Source: Cycloclasticus pugetii PS-1 (GTDB lineage: Bacteria > Pseudomonadota > Gammaproteobacteria > Methylococcales > Cycloclasticaceae). From it: a stretch of 64,000 nucleotides of DNA. Shown piece after piece: positions 34,760 through 43,524 of this stretch. Position numbers and translations under genes: made by a program. Under the pieces are notes generated by a model. The model saw only the letters and a program-made list of their open reading frames with translations. It ran no database searches and was not told the origin of the DNA. Every line of letters begins with the position of its first letter. The stretch's first letter is position 1. Where the stretch lies: contig NZ_ARVU01000001.1 of the NCBI RefSeq assembly GCF_000384415.1, forward strand, positions 186,001-250,000, given 5' to 3'.

Positions 34760-35665
34760 TTACTTAGCGCGAGACCAATAAGAGGCAAGTAGGGATCCAG
34801 TTAAATTATGCCATAAGGAAAACAGCGCGCCGGGCAGTGCCGCAAGCGGAGCAAAGTATTTAACTGCCAGCGCCGCTGCAAGACCGGAGTTTTGCATACC
34901 AACTTCAATGGCTAGGGTTTTGCAGGTTTGTCGATCCATACCAAGTGCTCGGGGTAGCCAGTAGCCGGTGAAGAGGCCCAGTACGTTATGCAGAGCAACA
35001 GCGCCCACTAATAACAGCCCAATAGAGCCTAAACGAGGTTGGTTGAGTGCAACGATAATGGCGATAATAAGCACGATAGCAAAAACAGATATCAATGGGA
35101 AAACCTGCTTGGTTGAGCTTAAAAAACGACCAAAAAGTTGGTTGACTATGATGCCAGCTGTGACCGGTAAAATAATAATCTTTACAATATCCATAAGCAT
35201 TTTCATGGCCGGTACATCAACCTGTTTACCAAGGTAGAGCAGGCTTAAGGCAGGCATTGCAATCACCGCCAGTAGGGTTGAAAAAGTGGTGATCGTGATC
35301 GATAGGGCAACATTTCCTTTTGCTAAGTAACAAATAACATTGGAGGCGGTGCCGCCTGGGCTTGCGCCGACCAGTATCATGCCGCTGGCAAGCGCTAAGG
35401 GTAATTGCAACCAAGTGGATATACCCCAAGCAAAAAAAGGCATGCAGAGAAACTGCAATAATAAGCCGAAGATAATAGGCTTAGGCGATTTAAGAATACG
35501 TAAAAAATCATGTGCTCTTAAGCTAATACCCATGCCAAACATTACCAAACCTAATAAGAAAAAGAGACTAGGTTTAAGGGGTATAAATAAGCTAGGGATT
35601 GCGTAGGCGACAATTGATAAAAGTATTGCCCAAACGGGGAAAAGCTTAGTGGCTTTGTTAATCAA
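34760..35665 (-). CDS. Bile acid:sodium symporter (BASS) family transporter
   Basis: This 301-aa membrane protein has about ten helices and the BASS signatures GASPGGTASNVICYLAKGNVALS and EVGMQNSGLAAALAVKYF. Bacterial members take up organic acids such as pantoate with sodium. The substrate here is unknown. The start is TTG at 35663-35665, supported by AAGGA about 8 bp upstream and by the lack of any later Met in a suitable place. It is 11 bp downstream of uvrA on the same strand, an odd operon partner. Confidence 0.88.
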   Translation of the reverse strand: MINKATKLFPVWAILLSIVAYAIPSLFIPLKPSLFFLLGLVMFGMGISLRAHDFLRILKSPKPIIFGLLLQFLCMPFFAWGISTWLQLPLALASGMILVGASPGGTASNVICYLAKGNVALSITITTFSTLLAVIAMPALSLLYLGKQVDVPAMKMLMDIVKIIILPVTAGIIVNQLFGRFLSSTKQVFPLISVFAIVLIIAIIVALNQPRLGSIGLLLVGAVALHNVLGLFTGYWLPRALGMDRQTCKTLAIEVGMQNSGLAAALAVKYFAPLAALPGALFSLWHNLTGSLLASYWSRAK

Positions 35666-35676
35666 GGTAATTCCTT

Positions 35677-38517
35677 CTAAGCCGATAGGCTATCGTTAGT
35701 CTTGTTTAGGAAATCTTTTAGGTAGTACCCTGTATGAGACTCATTACATTGAGTGACCGCTTCAGGTGTGCCTTGTGCAATCACTTGTCCGCCACCATCT
35801 CCCCCTTCAGGGCCGATATCAATGATCCAATCGGCTGTTTTTATAACATCTAGATTGTGTTCGATAACCACAAGGGTATTGCCGTGATCACGAAGCGTAT
35901 GCAAAACGCTAAGTAACTGCTGTATATCAGCAAAGTGCAAACCGGTAGTCGGTTCGTCAAGAATGTAGAGAGTTTTTCCGGTATCACGTTTTGATAGTTC
36001 ACGTGATAGTTTGACGCGTTGAGCCTCACCACCCGATAAAGTGACAGCGTTTTGCCCCAAGGTAATATAGCCAAGCCCGACATCCATCAACGTGCGGAGT
36101 TTTTTTGATACAACTGGAATCGCATCAAAAAAGCCACAAGCATCTTCAACTGTCATTGAGAGCACTTCGTGGATTGTTTTACCTTTGTAGCGAATTTCCA
36201 AGGTTTCTCGACCGTATCGCTGGCCTTTACAGCTCTCGCAATTGACGTAAACATCCGCAAGAAAGTGCATTTCTACTTTAATAACGCCATCGCCTTTGCA
36301 GGTCTCGCAGCGCCCACCTTTTACGTTAAAGCTAAATCGTCCAGGCGTATAGCCGCGTGACCGCGCCTCTGGGGTTGCTGCAAACAGTTCACGAATGGGG
36401 GTGAAGAGCCCAGTGTAGGTAGCCGGGTTTGAACGTGGTGTTCGCCCTATAGGGCTTTGATCGATATCAACGACCTTATCAATATGTTCTAGGCCATCAA
36501 CACCGTCATTAGCGGCGATAGGTAAGGATGATTTATTCAGTACTTTTGCAACCGTTGGGTACAAGGTTTCGTTAATAAGCGTTGACTTACCCGAACCAGA
36601 TACGCCAGTAACACAGGTAAATAAACCGATGGGAATATCAACACTGATGTTTTTTAGGTTATTAGCGCGTGCATTATTAATGCGCAGTGTTTTACTGGCA
36701 TCCACGGGGTGACGTTGTTGGGGCACAGCGATATATTGCGCGCCTGATAAATATTGCCCGGTGATGGAAAGAGGGTCGTTGATGATTTCCTCAGGCGTGC
36801 CTTGAGCGATAACGTTACCACCATGAATACCTGCTTTAGGACCAATATCAACCACATGATCAGCTGCCAAAACGGCGTCTTCATCATGTTCAACTACAAT
36901 CACGGTATTGCCTATATCACGCAAGTGAAATAGGGTGTTAATGAGACGTTGATTATCACGCTGGTGCAAACCAATGGATGGTTCGTCTAATACATACATA
37001 ACGCCAACAAGCCCAGCACCAATTTGACTGGCTAGGCGTATTCGTTGGGCTTCACCACCCGATAAGGTGTCTGCGCTTCGGTCTAATGATAAGTAATCTA
37101 AACCGACATTAATTAAGAAATCGAGACGCGCCTTAATTTCTTTGACGATTTTTTTAGCAATTTCGCCACGGTGTCCAGCCAATTCTAAAGAGGAAAATAA
37201 GGCGCTAGATTGGCGAATAGACAGGTTTGTGATTGAAGGTAAAGTGTGGGTGTCTACAAAAACATGGCGAGCGGCTTTATTTAAACGTTGGCCTTGGCAG
37301 TCTGGGCAAGCCTTGCTTGATAAGTATTTGGCCAGTTCATCGCGTACGGTGTTTGAATCGGTTTCACGATAGCGTCGCTCCATACTATGAATGACCCCTT
37401 CGAAAGGGTGTGTGCGTTTAATGGATTCGCCTCGGCTGTTCAACGTTGTAAAGTTGATAGGCTCATCGCCACTGCCAAATAAAATGGCATGTTGGGTTTC
37501 TTCTGGGTATGAATTAAAGGGCTCTTCTGGATCAAATTGGTAATGCTTGGCTAGCGACATAACCATTTGATAGTAATACATATTGCGCTTGTCCCAGCCA
37601 CGGATGGCGCCACCGGCAAGGCTAATATCAGGGCTATGTAACACTTGTTGAGCATCAATATATTGCGTAATACCTAAACCATCACAGCTTGAACAAGCCC
37701 CCTTTGGACTGTTAAAGGAAAAAGAGCGAGGCTCTAATTCACTAATGCTGTAGCCACAAGTTGGGCAGGCAAAACGCGATGAAAATAAAATTTCTTCATC
37801 GTCATCCATGCTGCTGATGACGGCGATACCTTCGGTGAGCTTTAACGCCGTTTCAAAAGACTCTGCCAATCTAACGGACAAATCATCGCGAATTTTAAAG
37901 CGGTCAATGATGACCTCAATGGTGTGCTTTTTCTTAAGCTCTAAAGGTGGGGCATCGTCTAATTCAACAATTTCACCATCAATTCTTGCGCGAATAAAAC
38001 CTTGGTTACGTAGATCATTTAAGGTATTAAAGTGCTCACCCTTACGTTCCTGTACCACCGGTGCTAGTAGCATCCAGCGCTTTTCTGGGTCTAAGGCGAG
38101 TACAGCATCGACCATTTGCGTGGTGGTTTGCGCTTCTAGTGATGTACCGTGATCGGGACATTGTGGAATACCTGTTCTAGCGAACAATAAGCGCAGGTAA
38201 TCGTAAATTTCTGTAATGGTGCCGACTGTTGAACGTGGGTTGTGGGAGGTAGATTTTTGTTCAATAGAAATAGCTGGCGATAAGCCTTCAATATGGTCGA
38301 CATCAGGTTTTTCCATTACCGATAAAAATTGTCGAGCATAAGCGGATAGCGATTCGACGTAACGACGCTGTCCCTCTGCATAAATCGTGTCAAAGGCTAA
38401 AGAAGACTTGCCAGAACCAGATAAACCTGTGATAACAATCAGCTTGTCTCGGGGCAGGTCGAGATCAATATCTTTTAAGTTGTGGGTTCTTGCGCCACGA
38501 ATTTGAATGGTGTCCAT
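35677..38517 (-). CDS. uvrA: Excinuclease ABC subunit A
   Basis: UvrA finds damaged DNA in nucleotide excision repair. The 946-aa product has two ABC modules: Walker [13 protein letters not shown] (about 32-43) and [11 protein letters not shown] (about 640-650). It also has two LSGGEAQR signatures and zinc-binding cysteine pairs ([19 protein letters not shown] and [11 protein letters not shown]...[10 protein letters not shown]). Length is standard. A LexA box in the short gap to yajR is not convincing. Divergence from an MFS gene and ssb is a known gammaproteobacterial order. Confidence 0.97.
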   Translation of the reverse strand: MDTIQIRGARTHNLKDIDLDLPRDKLIVITGLSGSGKSSLAFDTIYAEGQRRYVESLSAYARQFLSVMEKPDVDHIEGLSPAISIEQKSTSHNPRSTVGTITEIYDYLRLLFARTGIPQCPDHGTSLEAQTTTQMVDAVLALDPEKRWMLLAPVVQERKGEHFNTLNDLRNQGFIRARIDGEIVELDDAPPLELKKKHTIEVIIDRFKIRDDLSVRLAESFETALKLTEGIAVISSMDDDEEILFSSRFACPTCGYSISELEPRSFSFNSPKGACSSCDGLGITQYIDAQQVLHSPDISLAGGAIRGWDKRNMYYYQMVMSLAKHYQFDPEEPFNSYPEETQHAILFGSGDEPINFTTLNSRGESIKRTHPFEGVIHSMERRYRETDSNTVRDELAKYLSSKACPDCQGQRLNKAARHVFVDTHTLPSITNLSIRQSSALFSSLELAGHRGEIAKKIVKEIKARLDFLINVGLDYLSLDRSADTLSGGEAQRIRLASQIGAGLVGVMYVLDEPSIGLHQRDNQRLINTLFHLRDIGNTVIVVEHDEDAVLAADHVVDIGPKAGIHGGNVIAQGTPEEIINDPLSITGQYLSGAQYIAVPQQRHPVDASKTLRINNARANNLKNISVDIPIGLFTCVTGVSGSGKSTLINETLYPTVAKVLNKSSLPIAANDGVDGLEHIDKVVDIDQSPIGRTPRSNPATYTGLFTPIRELFAATPEARSRGYTPGRFSFNVKGGRCETCKGDGVIKVEMHFLADVYVNCESCKGQRYGRETLEIRYKGKTIHEVLSMTVEDACGFFDAIPVVSKKLRTLMDVGLGYITLGQNAVTLSGGEAQRVKLSRELSKRDTGKTLYILDEPTTGLHFADIQQLLSVLHTLRDHGNTLVVIEHNLDVIKTADWIIDIGPEGGDGGGQVIAQGTPEAVTQCNESHTGYYLKDFLNKTNDSLSA

Positions 38518-38585
38518 TTACGTATCTAATTAAATTACCAAACCTGTTAATATACCCGTCTTTTTAAAGGCTAGGCAAAGTAATT

Positions 38586-39983
38586 ATGGCTGATTCTTCA
38601 AGCCAACCATCAGTAATGAGTGAACAAGAGAAAAGAGCAAGCTTAGGATTGGCGGGCATTTTTTCAATGCGCATGCTCGGCTTGTTTATGATTTTACCTG
38701 TAATGTCCTTGTATACCGAGCACCTTAATGGAATAACACCGGTGCTACTGGGCTTGTCGATTAGTATTTATGGTTTAACGCAGGCGTTATTGCAAATTCC
38801 TTTTGGCTTGATGTCTGACCGCTTTGGGCGTAAAAAAATTATTACGATTGGCTTATTATTGTTTGTAGCTGGTAGCGTTGTCGCTGCCTTATCAACAACG
38901 ATATACGGCATTATTCTTGGCCGGGCTTTGCAGGGGAGTGGCGCTGTTGCTGCGGCAATTATGGCGTTGGCGGCCGATTTAACGTTGGAGCAAAATCGGA
39001 CAAAAATAATGGCAACGATAGGCATCAGCATTGGTATCTCATTTGGTATTGCGATGGTACTGGGTCCATTGTTAGCATCGGTTGTTGGCTTGCAGGGTAT
39101 TTTCTGGTTTACAGCGATTTTGGCCACGGTGGGTATATTTATCCTGCATAACGTTGTGCCAGACGCGAAAAAATTATCGGTGCATAAAGATGCAGAGCCT
39201 ATTCCTGCTTTGATGGGTAAGGTGTTAAAAGATACGCAGCTATTACGTCTTGATTTTGGTATTTTTTGCTTACATTTAGTGATGACCGCTATGTTTGTTG
39301 TGCTTCCACTGGTTTTACGAGGGAAGCTGGGCATCGCTGCGGATCACCACTGGATGGTTTACTTGCCTGTGTTGGGGTTATCGGTAGTGGCAATGCTACC
39401 CTTTATTATCCTCGCAGAAAAAAAGCGTAAGATGAAAGTCGTTTTCGTTAGCGCTGTAGCGGCCTTGTCATTGGCTAGCCTCGGGTTGTATTTGTTCAGT
39501 GGTCATCTTTGGGGCATGCTGGGTTCTTTATTTGTATTTTTCACAGCATTTAATTTGTTAGAGGCGAGTTTGCCGTCATTGATTTCTAAAATAGCGTTTG
39601 CTGGCGGAAAAGGAACCGCGATGGGCGTTTATTCCAGCTCGCAATTTTTTGGCGCTTTTTGTGGTGGTTTAATGGGCGGGCTAGTCTGGAATAATTATGG
39701 TTTAGCCTCCGTGTTTTTAGCCTGTGGCGGTATTTTATTTATTTGGTTTATAGTGGCGCTAAGCATGAAGGCCCCACGTCATATGAGTAGTTTGTTGAAA
39801 CATGTGGAGATCGAAACGAGCGAGCAGGCACGGCAAATAACTGATAAGCTATTAGCGGTAAAAGGGGTGCTAGATGTTGGTATTTCAGTTGATGATTCAA
39901 CGGCTTATTTAAAGGTCGATAATGAATTATTAGATGAGCTGGCACTAGAAGCAATCATCCCAACTAATCAAGCAACAGGCTGA
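38586..39983 (+). CDS. yajR: MFS transporter of the YajR type with C-terminal YAM-like domain
   Basis: This 465-aa protein has twelve hydrophobic helices (about 22-395) and the MFS motif [20 protein letters not shown] soluble tail of about 65 residues (about 400-465, [39 protein letters not shown]) resembles the ferredoxin-like YAM domain of E. coli YajR. It is a proton-coupled exporter type with unknown substrate. It is divergent from uvrA and 50 bp before ssb. Confidence 0.88.
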   Translation: MADSSSQPSVMSEQEKRASLGLAGIFSMRMLGLFMILPVMSLYTEHLNGITPVLLGLSISIYGLTQALLQIPFGLMSDRFGRKKIITIGLLLFVAGSVVAALSTTIYGIILGRALQGSGAVAAAIMALAADLTLEQNRTKIMATIGISIGISFGIAMVLGPLLASVVGLQGIFWFTAILATVGIFILHNVVPDAKKLSVHKDAEPIPALMGKVLKDTQLLRLDFGIFCLHLVMTAMFVVLPLVLRGKLGIAADHHWMVYLPVLGLSVVAMLPFIILAEKKRKMKVVFVSAVAALSLASLGLYLFSGHLWGMLGSLFVFFTAFNLLEASLPSLISKIAFAGGKGTAMGVYSSSQFFGAFCGGLMGGLVWNNYGLASVFLACGGILFIWFIVALSMKAPRHMSSLLKHVEIETSEQARQITDKLLAVKGVLDVGISVDDSTAYLKVDNELLDELALEAIIPTNQATG

Positions 39984-40033
39984 GATTAAACTTTAAACCC
40001 GCCCCATTGAGGGCAAGAATAACGGAGCACAAC

Positions 40034-40498
40034 ATGGCAAGCAGAGGCGTAAATAAAGTAATTTTGGTGGGTAACTTGGGTAAAGACCCTGAGATTCGTT
40101 ATATGCCGAGTGGTGGTGCGGTAGCCAATGTTACCGTGGCAACATCAGAATCATGGAAAGATAAAAATACAGGTGAACAAAAAGAACAAACAGAGTGGCA
40201 TAGAGTAGTGTTTTTTAATCGTTTAGCTGAGGTGGTTGGTGAGTACCTTAAGAAGGGCTCAAAAATTTATGTAGAAGGTGCTTTGCAAACACGTAAATGG
40301 CAAGATCAAAGCGGACAAGACCGTTACACTACAGAAATTAAAGCCAGCACAATGCAAATGTTGGACAGCCGAGGCGGTGGTTCGGCTGAATTTTCGCCAG
40401 CAGGTTCAGCGCCGGCCTCGAAACCGAGTAATTTTGCATCAGCACCGGCACAACCTACAGCACCGATGGATGATTTTGATGATGACATTCCATTTTAG
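40034..40498 (+). CDS. ssb: Single-stranded DNA-binding protein
   Basis: This 154-aa protein has an OB-fold domain ([20 protein letters not shown]... about 1-110) and a flexible Gly/Pro/Ser-rich linker. The acidic tip DDFDDDIPF binds partner enzymes. The open frame extends to a TTG at 40007, but the ATG at 40034 with ACGGAG (40023-40028) gives the universal start. SSB protects DNA in replication and repair. A strong terminator follows. Confidence 0.97.
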   Translation: MASRGVNKVILVGNLGKDPEIRYMPSGGAVANVTVATSESWKDKNTGEQKEQTEWHRVVFFNRLAEVVGEYLKKGSKIYVEGALQTRKWQDQSGQDRYTTEIKASTMQMLDSRGGGSAEFSPAGSAPASKPSNFASAPAQPTAPMDDFDDDIPF

Positions 40499-40531
40499 AG
40501 ACCATCGAAGACTGCTTTGTACATAATAAAT

Positions 40532-40560
40532 AAAAAAGCCCATAGTTAATGGGCTTTTTT
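40532..40560 (+). terminator. Intrinsic terminator after ssb
   Basis: The perfect 12-bp stem AAAAAAGCCCAT/ATGGGCTTTTTT has a five-base loop and a T-run. Confidence 0.93.
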
Positions 40561-40589
40561 ATTGGCTGTTGTAAACAGCGGATTCGTTA

Positions 40590-40671
40590 CTACAACATAT
40601 ACAATGGTTTTATGTTGTAGGTTTAAGGCTTATCTGTTGTTACCGTGCTTTAGGTGAAAAATACCTAAAGC
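40590..40671. repeat. Two perfect hairpins in the ssb-SDR gap
   Basis: The first dyad is CTACAACATA/TATGTTGTAG (40590-40599 with 40611-40620). The second is GCTTTAGGT/ACCTAAAGC (40647-40655 with 40663-40671). Neither has a proper T-run on either strand. They lie downstream of the leftward SDR gene and may stabilise or process its mRNA. Confidence 0.45.
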
Positions 40672-40689
40672 TAAGGGGAGCTGGAAAAC

Positions 40690-41493
40690 TTAGCCTTTGT
40701 CTTTATCCGCTTGGGGTAAACAATCCATAATGGCTTGATGTTGCCCAGCAAGTGCCTTATCAATTAATCCAGGGAATAACCCATTCAAGCGGCCAAATAA
40801 GCGTTCTTGCCAACCCACAAAATGCCTAGCCTTACTGCTTTGTAGAAAGTCGGCAAACTCTGTTGCTACTTTTTCAGGTGTATCTATATTTGCCTTGATA
40901 GCCACATTAAGCGCTTGGGTGTTCTCGTCGTTGAACGGTGTATCAGTTCCGCGTGGTGCGAAATAGCGCACATCAACCGTGCCACCGTGAAGTTCTCGTC
41001 GGAGGGCTTCGGTAAAACCTTTTAGGCCGTATTTGCTGGCGCTGTATACAGTAAAGCCTGCAAAGGCCAAACTAGCAAAAGCAGAGCCGATATTAACAAT
41101 TTGCGCAGACGGTTTAGCTTTTAATAACGGCAATAGCTGCTGTGTTAATAAAATAGTGCTGGTTAAGTTAATATGAATAACAGAAGAAATTTTTTCTTCG
41201 CTCATGGTTTCAAAGCCTGTAAATGCACTGATACCAGCATTATTAATCAGTATGTCAATACCACCTGCTCGTTGCTCACAATGTTCTTTAATGACCTGCC
41301 GGCCTTCAGAAGATGAAATATCAGCCGCCAAGACATCGTGTTGGCCTGATAGATTTTGTTTGACGGTTTCAAGCTTATCTTGATTTCGGCCTACTAAAAT
41401 AAGTTGTGCGCCTAATTCTGATAATTCTTTGGCGACTGCTGCACCAATACCACTGCCAGCACCGGTTAATAAAATGACTTTATTGTTGTACAC
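40690..41493 (-). CDS. Short-chain dehydrogenase/reductase
   Basis: This 267-aa classical SDR has the cofactor motif TGAGSGIG (about 10-17), the structural NNAG (about 87-90), catalytic Ser in NIGSAFAS and catalytic YSASK (about 151-155). VGRN after the second strand suggests NADP(H) preference. The substrate cannot be read from the sequence. The C-terminal extension (about 215-267) is longer than in many SDRs. It is a single gene without same-strand partners nearby. Confidence 0.9.
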   Translation of the reverse strand: MYNNKVILLTGAGSGIGAAVAKELSELGAQLILVGRNQDKLETVKQNLSGQHDVLAADISSSEGRQVIKEHCEQRAGGIDILINNAGISAFTGFETMSEEKISSVIHINLTSTILLTQQLLPLLKAKPSAQIVNIGSAFASLAFAGFTVYSASKYGLKGFTEALRRELHGGTVDVRYFAPRGTDTPFNDENTQALNVAIKANIDTPEKVATEFADFLQSSKARHFVGWQERLFGRLNGLFPGLIDKALAGQHQAIMDCLPQADKDKG

Positions 41494-41787
41494 TTAGTTC
41501 TCCTTTTGTTCGGTTTTTAACGCAACGAAAAGATAATAAAAATTATTACGCCGTGAATAAGTATACCTTGATTTTTAAGGTGTGGTTGAACTGAGCAAGT
41601 CAAAATAGATAGACTTTGGAAGTAAGATGTTTGAGTGTTTTAAGTTGCTTTGTGCTATTTCGGAAATTAGCAATTATCGTGTGATAGAGGTTTGCCGCTG
41701 ATGCCAAAAACTCAGTAAGCGTAGACAGGGGGAAGTGTTAATTAAAAAGTGGAGTATTTGCTTGTTGTCTTTTATTTTCATAACAAT
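41494..41787. other. Intergenic region without visible genes
   Basis: This stretch lies between the SDR start (41493) and the terminator at 41788. It is AT-rich and presumably contains the SDR promoter. I see no ORF, RNA gene or strong repeat in it. Confidence 0.4.
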
Positions 41788-41815
41788 AAAAAAGCCCCTA
41801 TTAAGGGGCTTTTTT
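41788..41815. terminator. Bidirectional-looking intrinsic terminator
   Basis: The perfect 12-bp stem AAAAAAGCCCCT/AGGGGCTTTTTT with loop ATTA has A/T tracts on both sides. It most likely ends the leftward LEA-like lipoprotein gene. Confidence 0.88.
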
Positions 41816-41869
41816 AATTAGCTAGGCCGATATTAAGCCAGCTAATTTAGCTTTTCCAAGAAGGTTTGC

Positions 41870-42286
41870 TTATTCTTCAGCTGCGGCATCCGTCTTAGTT
41901 GCTTCATTTGCTTGAGACATTGCATCATTTGCCATTTCTTTAGCAGCGTCTACAGCATCAGTTGTTGTTTCTTTAACAGCATCAAGCATATCAGCGCCTG
42001 CTTCTTTCGTTGCATCCATTGCGTTTTCGGCGCCTTCAGTTACATCAGTAGCTACTTCTTTTGCACTTTCCATTGCGCTAGATGTGGTCTCTTTAGTTGC
42101 ATCAATGGCTGAGTCAGCGGCCTCTGATGTAGCATCTGCCGCATCTTTTGCCATATCACCTGCAGACTCAACGGCACTACTAGCGGCATCTTTTGCGCTG
42201 GAGGCGGCTTTTTCGGCTTCTTCACAACCGGTTAAGAATAAAAGGCTTGAAATCAGTGCGGCGATCAGTAAAGTTGAGTGTTTCAT
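41870..42286 (-). CDS. LEA-like low-complexity lipoprotein
   Basis: This 138-aa protein has a lipoprotein signal (MKHSTLLIAALISSLLFLTGC, lipid Cys 21). The rest is almost only Ala, Asp, Glu, Lys, Ser, Thr and Met in loose 11-residue helical repeats (AKDAA, SAMESAKEVATD, DATKEAGADMLDAVKETT). This composition resembles group 3 LEA proteins that protect against drying or cold. The cell-surface or periplasmic location is inferred from the lipobox. No catalytic residues exist. A protective or envelope-spacer role is a guess. A terminator follows at 41788-41815. Confidence 0.8.
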   Translation of the reverse strand: MKHSTLLIAALISSLLFLTGCEEAEKAASSAKDAASSAVESAGDMAKDAADATSEAADSAIDATKETTSSAMESAKEVATDVTEGAENAMDATKEAGADMLDAVKETTTDAVDAAKEMANDAMSQANEATKTDAAAEE

Positions 42287-42437
42287 TGTTGTTCCTTCAG
42301 TTTGTTGAGGTAGTTAATGTCGTTCGACTAGATTATATAGTAACCAGTCAGTCATAATAAAGCTAGCAAGTGAGACAAACAGAGCGAAAAGCTTGTGTTT
42401 AAGAGCAGCAATAATTTAAAGGCGTTGAGTAAAGTAT

Positions 42438-42926
42438 ATGAATAAGAAACAGCCAGAGTGGCTAAGTCCAGAAGAGTATCAAATGATTGTCGGCCCCTCA
42501 TTGAAGGTGGCGGCAGAGTTGGCAGCTAGTAGAGGAGATCCAACGCTTTTTAAAGACTTACCTTGTATGCTGGGTTTAATGCATTTGGTCAACCAGTTAA
42601 AAAATTACTATATAGATGAATGGGCTGTGTTGAGCGGGGTGTCGAGTGAAACGTCCTTGCAAAAGGCCCCAGAAGCTGCTTGTATGATGGTGTTAACAGA
42701 AGGCAATGTTGCAAAGGCTGAATTGAATATGATGATCAGCTCGCTTAATAGGGCGTACCAACAAGTGCTAGATGCGCAAATAATGGAGCAGGCAGATATG
42801 GATATAAAGCGGGCTTGGGAAGCGATAAAAACCAGTCAGCATGAGCAGTTTTTGGCCTTATTGGAACAAGCAGCAAAGAAATTTGTTATCGCACTAGATA
42901 GCTGGGAAAAAGTGAGGCGTGGTTAA
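42438..42926 (+). CDS. Unknown helical protein (162 aa) upstream of lytic enzymes
   Basis: I do not recognise this family. The 162-aa product appears all-helical and soluble, without signal peptide. Segments include PEWLSPEEYQMIVGPSLKVAAELAASRG, LGLMHLVNQLKNYYIDEWAVLSG and a charged C-terminal helix. The gene overlaps the next lipoprotein gene by 8 bp, so it is coupled to a predicted peptidoglycan-acting lipoprotein and an MltD-like enzyme. That hints at an envelope-related job, not shown by sequence. Confidence 0.7.
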   Translation: MNKKQPEWLSPEEYQMIVGPSLKVAAELAASRGDPTLFKDLPCMLGLMHLVNQLKNYYIDEWAVLSGVSSETSLQKAPEAACMMVLTEGNVAKAELNMMISSLNRAYQQVLDAQIMEQADMDIKRAWEAIKTSQHEQFLALLEQAAKKFVIALDSWEKVRRG

Positions 42927-43524
42927 ACCGTTCCTAATGCTACTGCTGCCACTGGTACTGTTTGGTTGTGCCTCTACACCACCTAAGAACCAAGCAAACC
43001 TGTGTGCTATTTTCTATGAAAAAGATGATTGGTACCCGGCAACCTTAGCGGCACAAAAAAAATGGGGCACACCAATAGCTGTGCAAATGGCGATTATTCA
43101 TCAAGAGTCTCGCTTTCAATCGAATGTTAAGCCTCCAAGAGATTGGTTTTTGGGTGTTGTTCCTTTACCTCGTTCATCCAGTGCGTATGGTTATGGTCAG
43201 GCGCAGGATTCAACTTGGGAGTGGTATATGAAGTCGACAGATAGTTACGGTGCAGACCGTGACGACTTTGCCGATGTCGCCGATTTTATTGGCTGGTACA
43301 CCAATGTGTCGCAACGAAAGTTGGGGATATCAAAATGGGATGCCGAAAAACAATACCTTGCTTACCATGAAGGTCACGGCGGATACAGTCGTGGCACATA
43401 TTTAGCAAAGGGGTGGTTGCGACGTGTTGCGAAAAAAGTGGGTGCTCAGGCGAAACGTTATTCAGCACAGTTAAAAGGCTGTGAGTCGACATTAGATTCT
43501 GGTTGGTCAATATGGCCGTTTTAA
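42919..43524 (+). CDS. Lipoprotein with lysozyme/transglycosylase-like (SLT) domain
   Basis: This 201-aa lipoprotein has lipid Cys 17 in LFGCAS. The SLT-like fold has the candidate catalytic Glu 63 in AIIHQESRFQS, followed by SAYGYGQAQDSTWEWY and a later YLAYHEGHGGYSRG. It probably cleaves or binds peptidoglycan strands at the inner face of the outer membrane. GTG at 42919 is chosen over the ATG at 42937 because only the longer form gives a positive charge before the lipobox. It overlaps the MltD-like gene downstream. Confidence 0.82.
   Translation: MVKPFLMLLLPLVLFGCASTPPKNQANLCAIFYEKDDWYPATLAAQKKWGTPIAVQMAIIHQESRFQSNVKPPRDWFLGVVPLPRSSSAYGYGQAQDSTWEWYMKSTDSYGADRDDFADVADFIGWYTNVSQRKLGISKWDAEKQYLAYHEGHGGYSRGTYLAKGWLRRVAKKVGAQAKRYSAQLKGCESTLDSGWSIWPF

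Noticed and set aside
38544-38559. Possible LexA box before uvrA (CTGT-N8-CCGT)
   Set aside because: Only one half-site is good; the other should be ACAG and is CCGT. This is not enough to call SOS control.
41912-42308. Two open frames opposite the LEA-like lipoprotein
   Set aside because: They arise from the low-complexity repeat on the other strand, and only the leftward frame has a proper lipoprotein signal.
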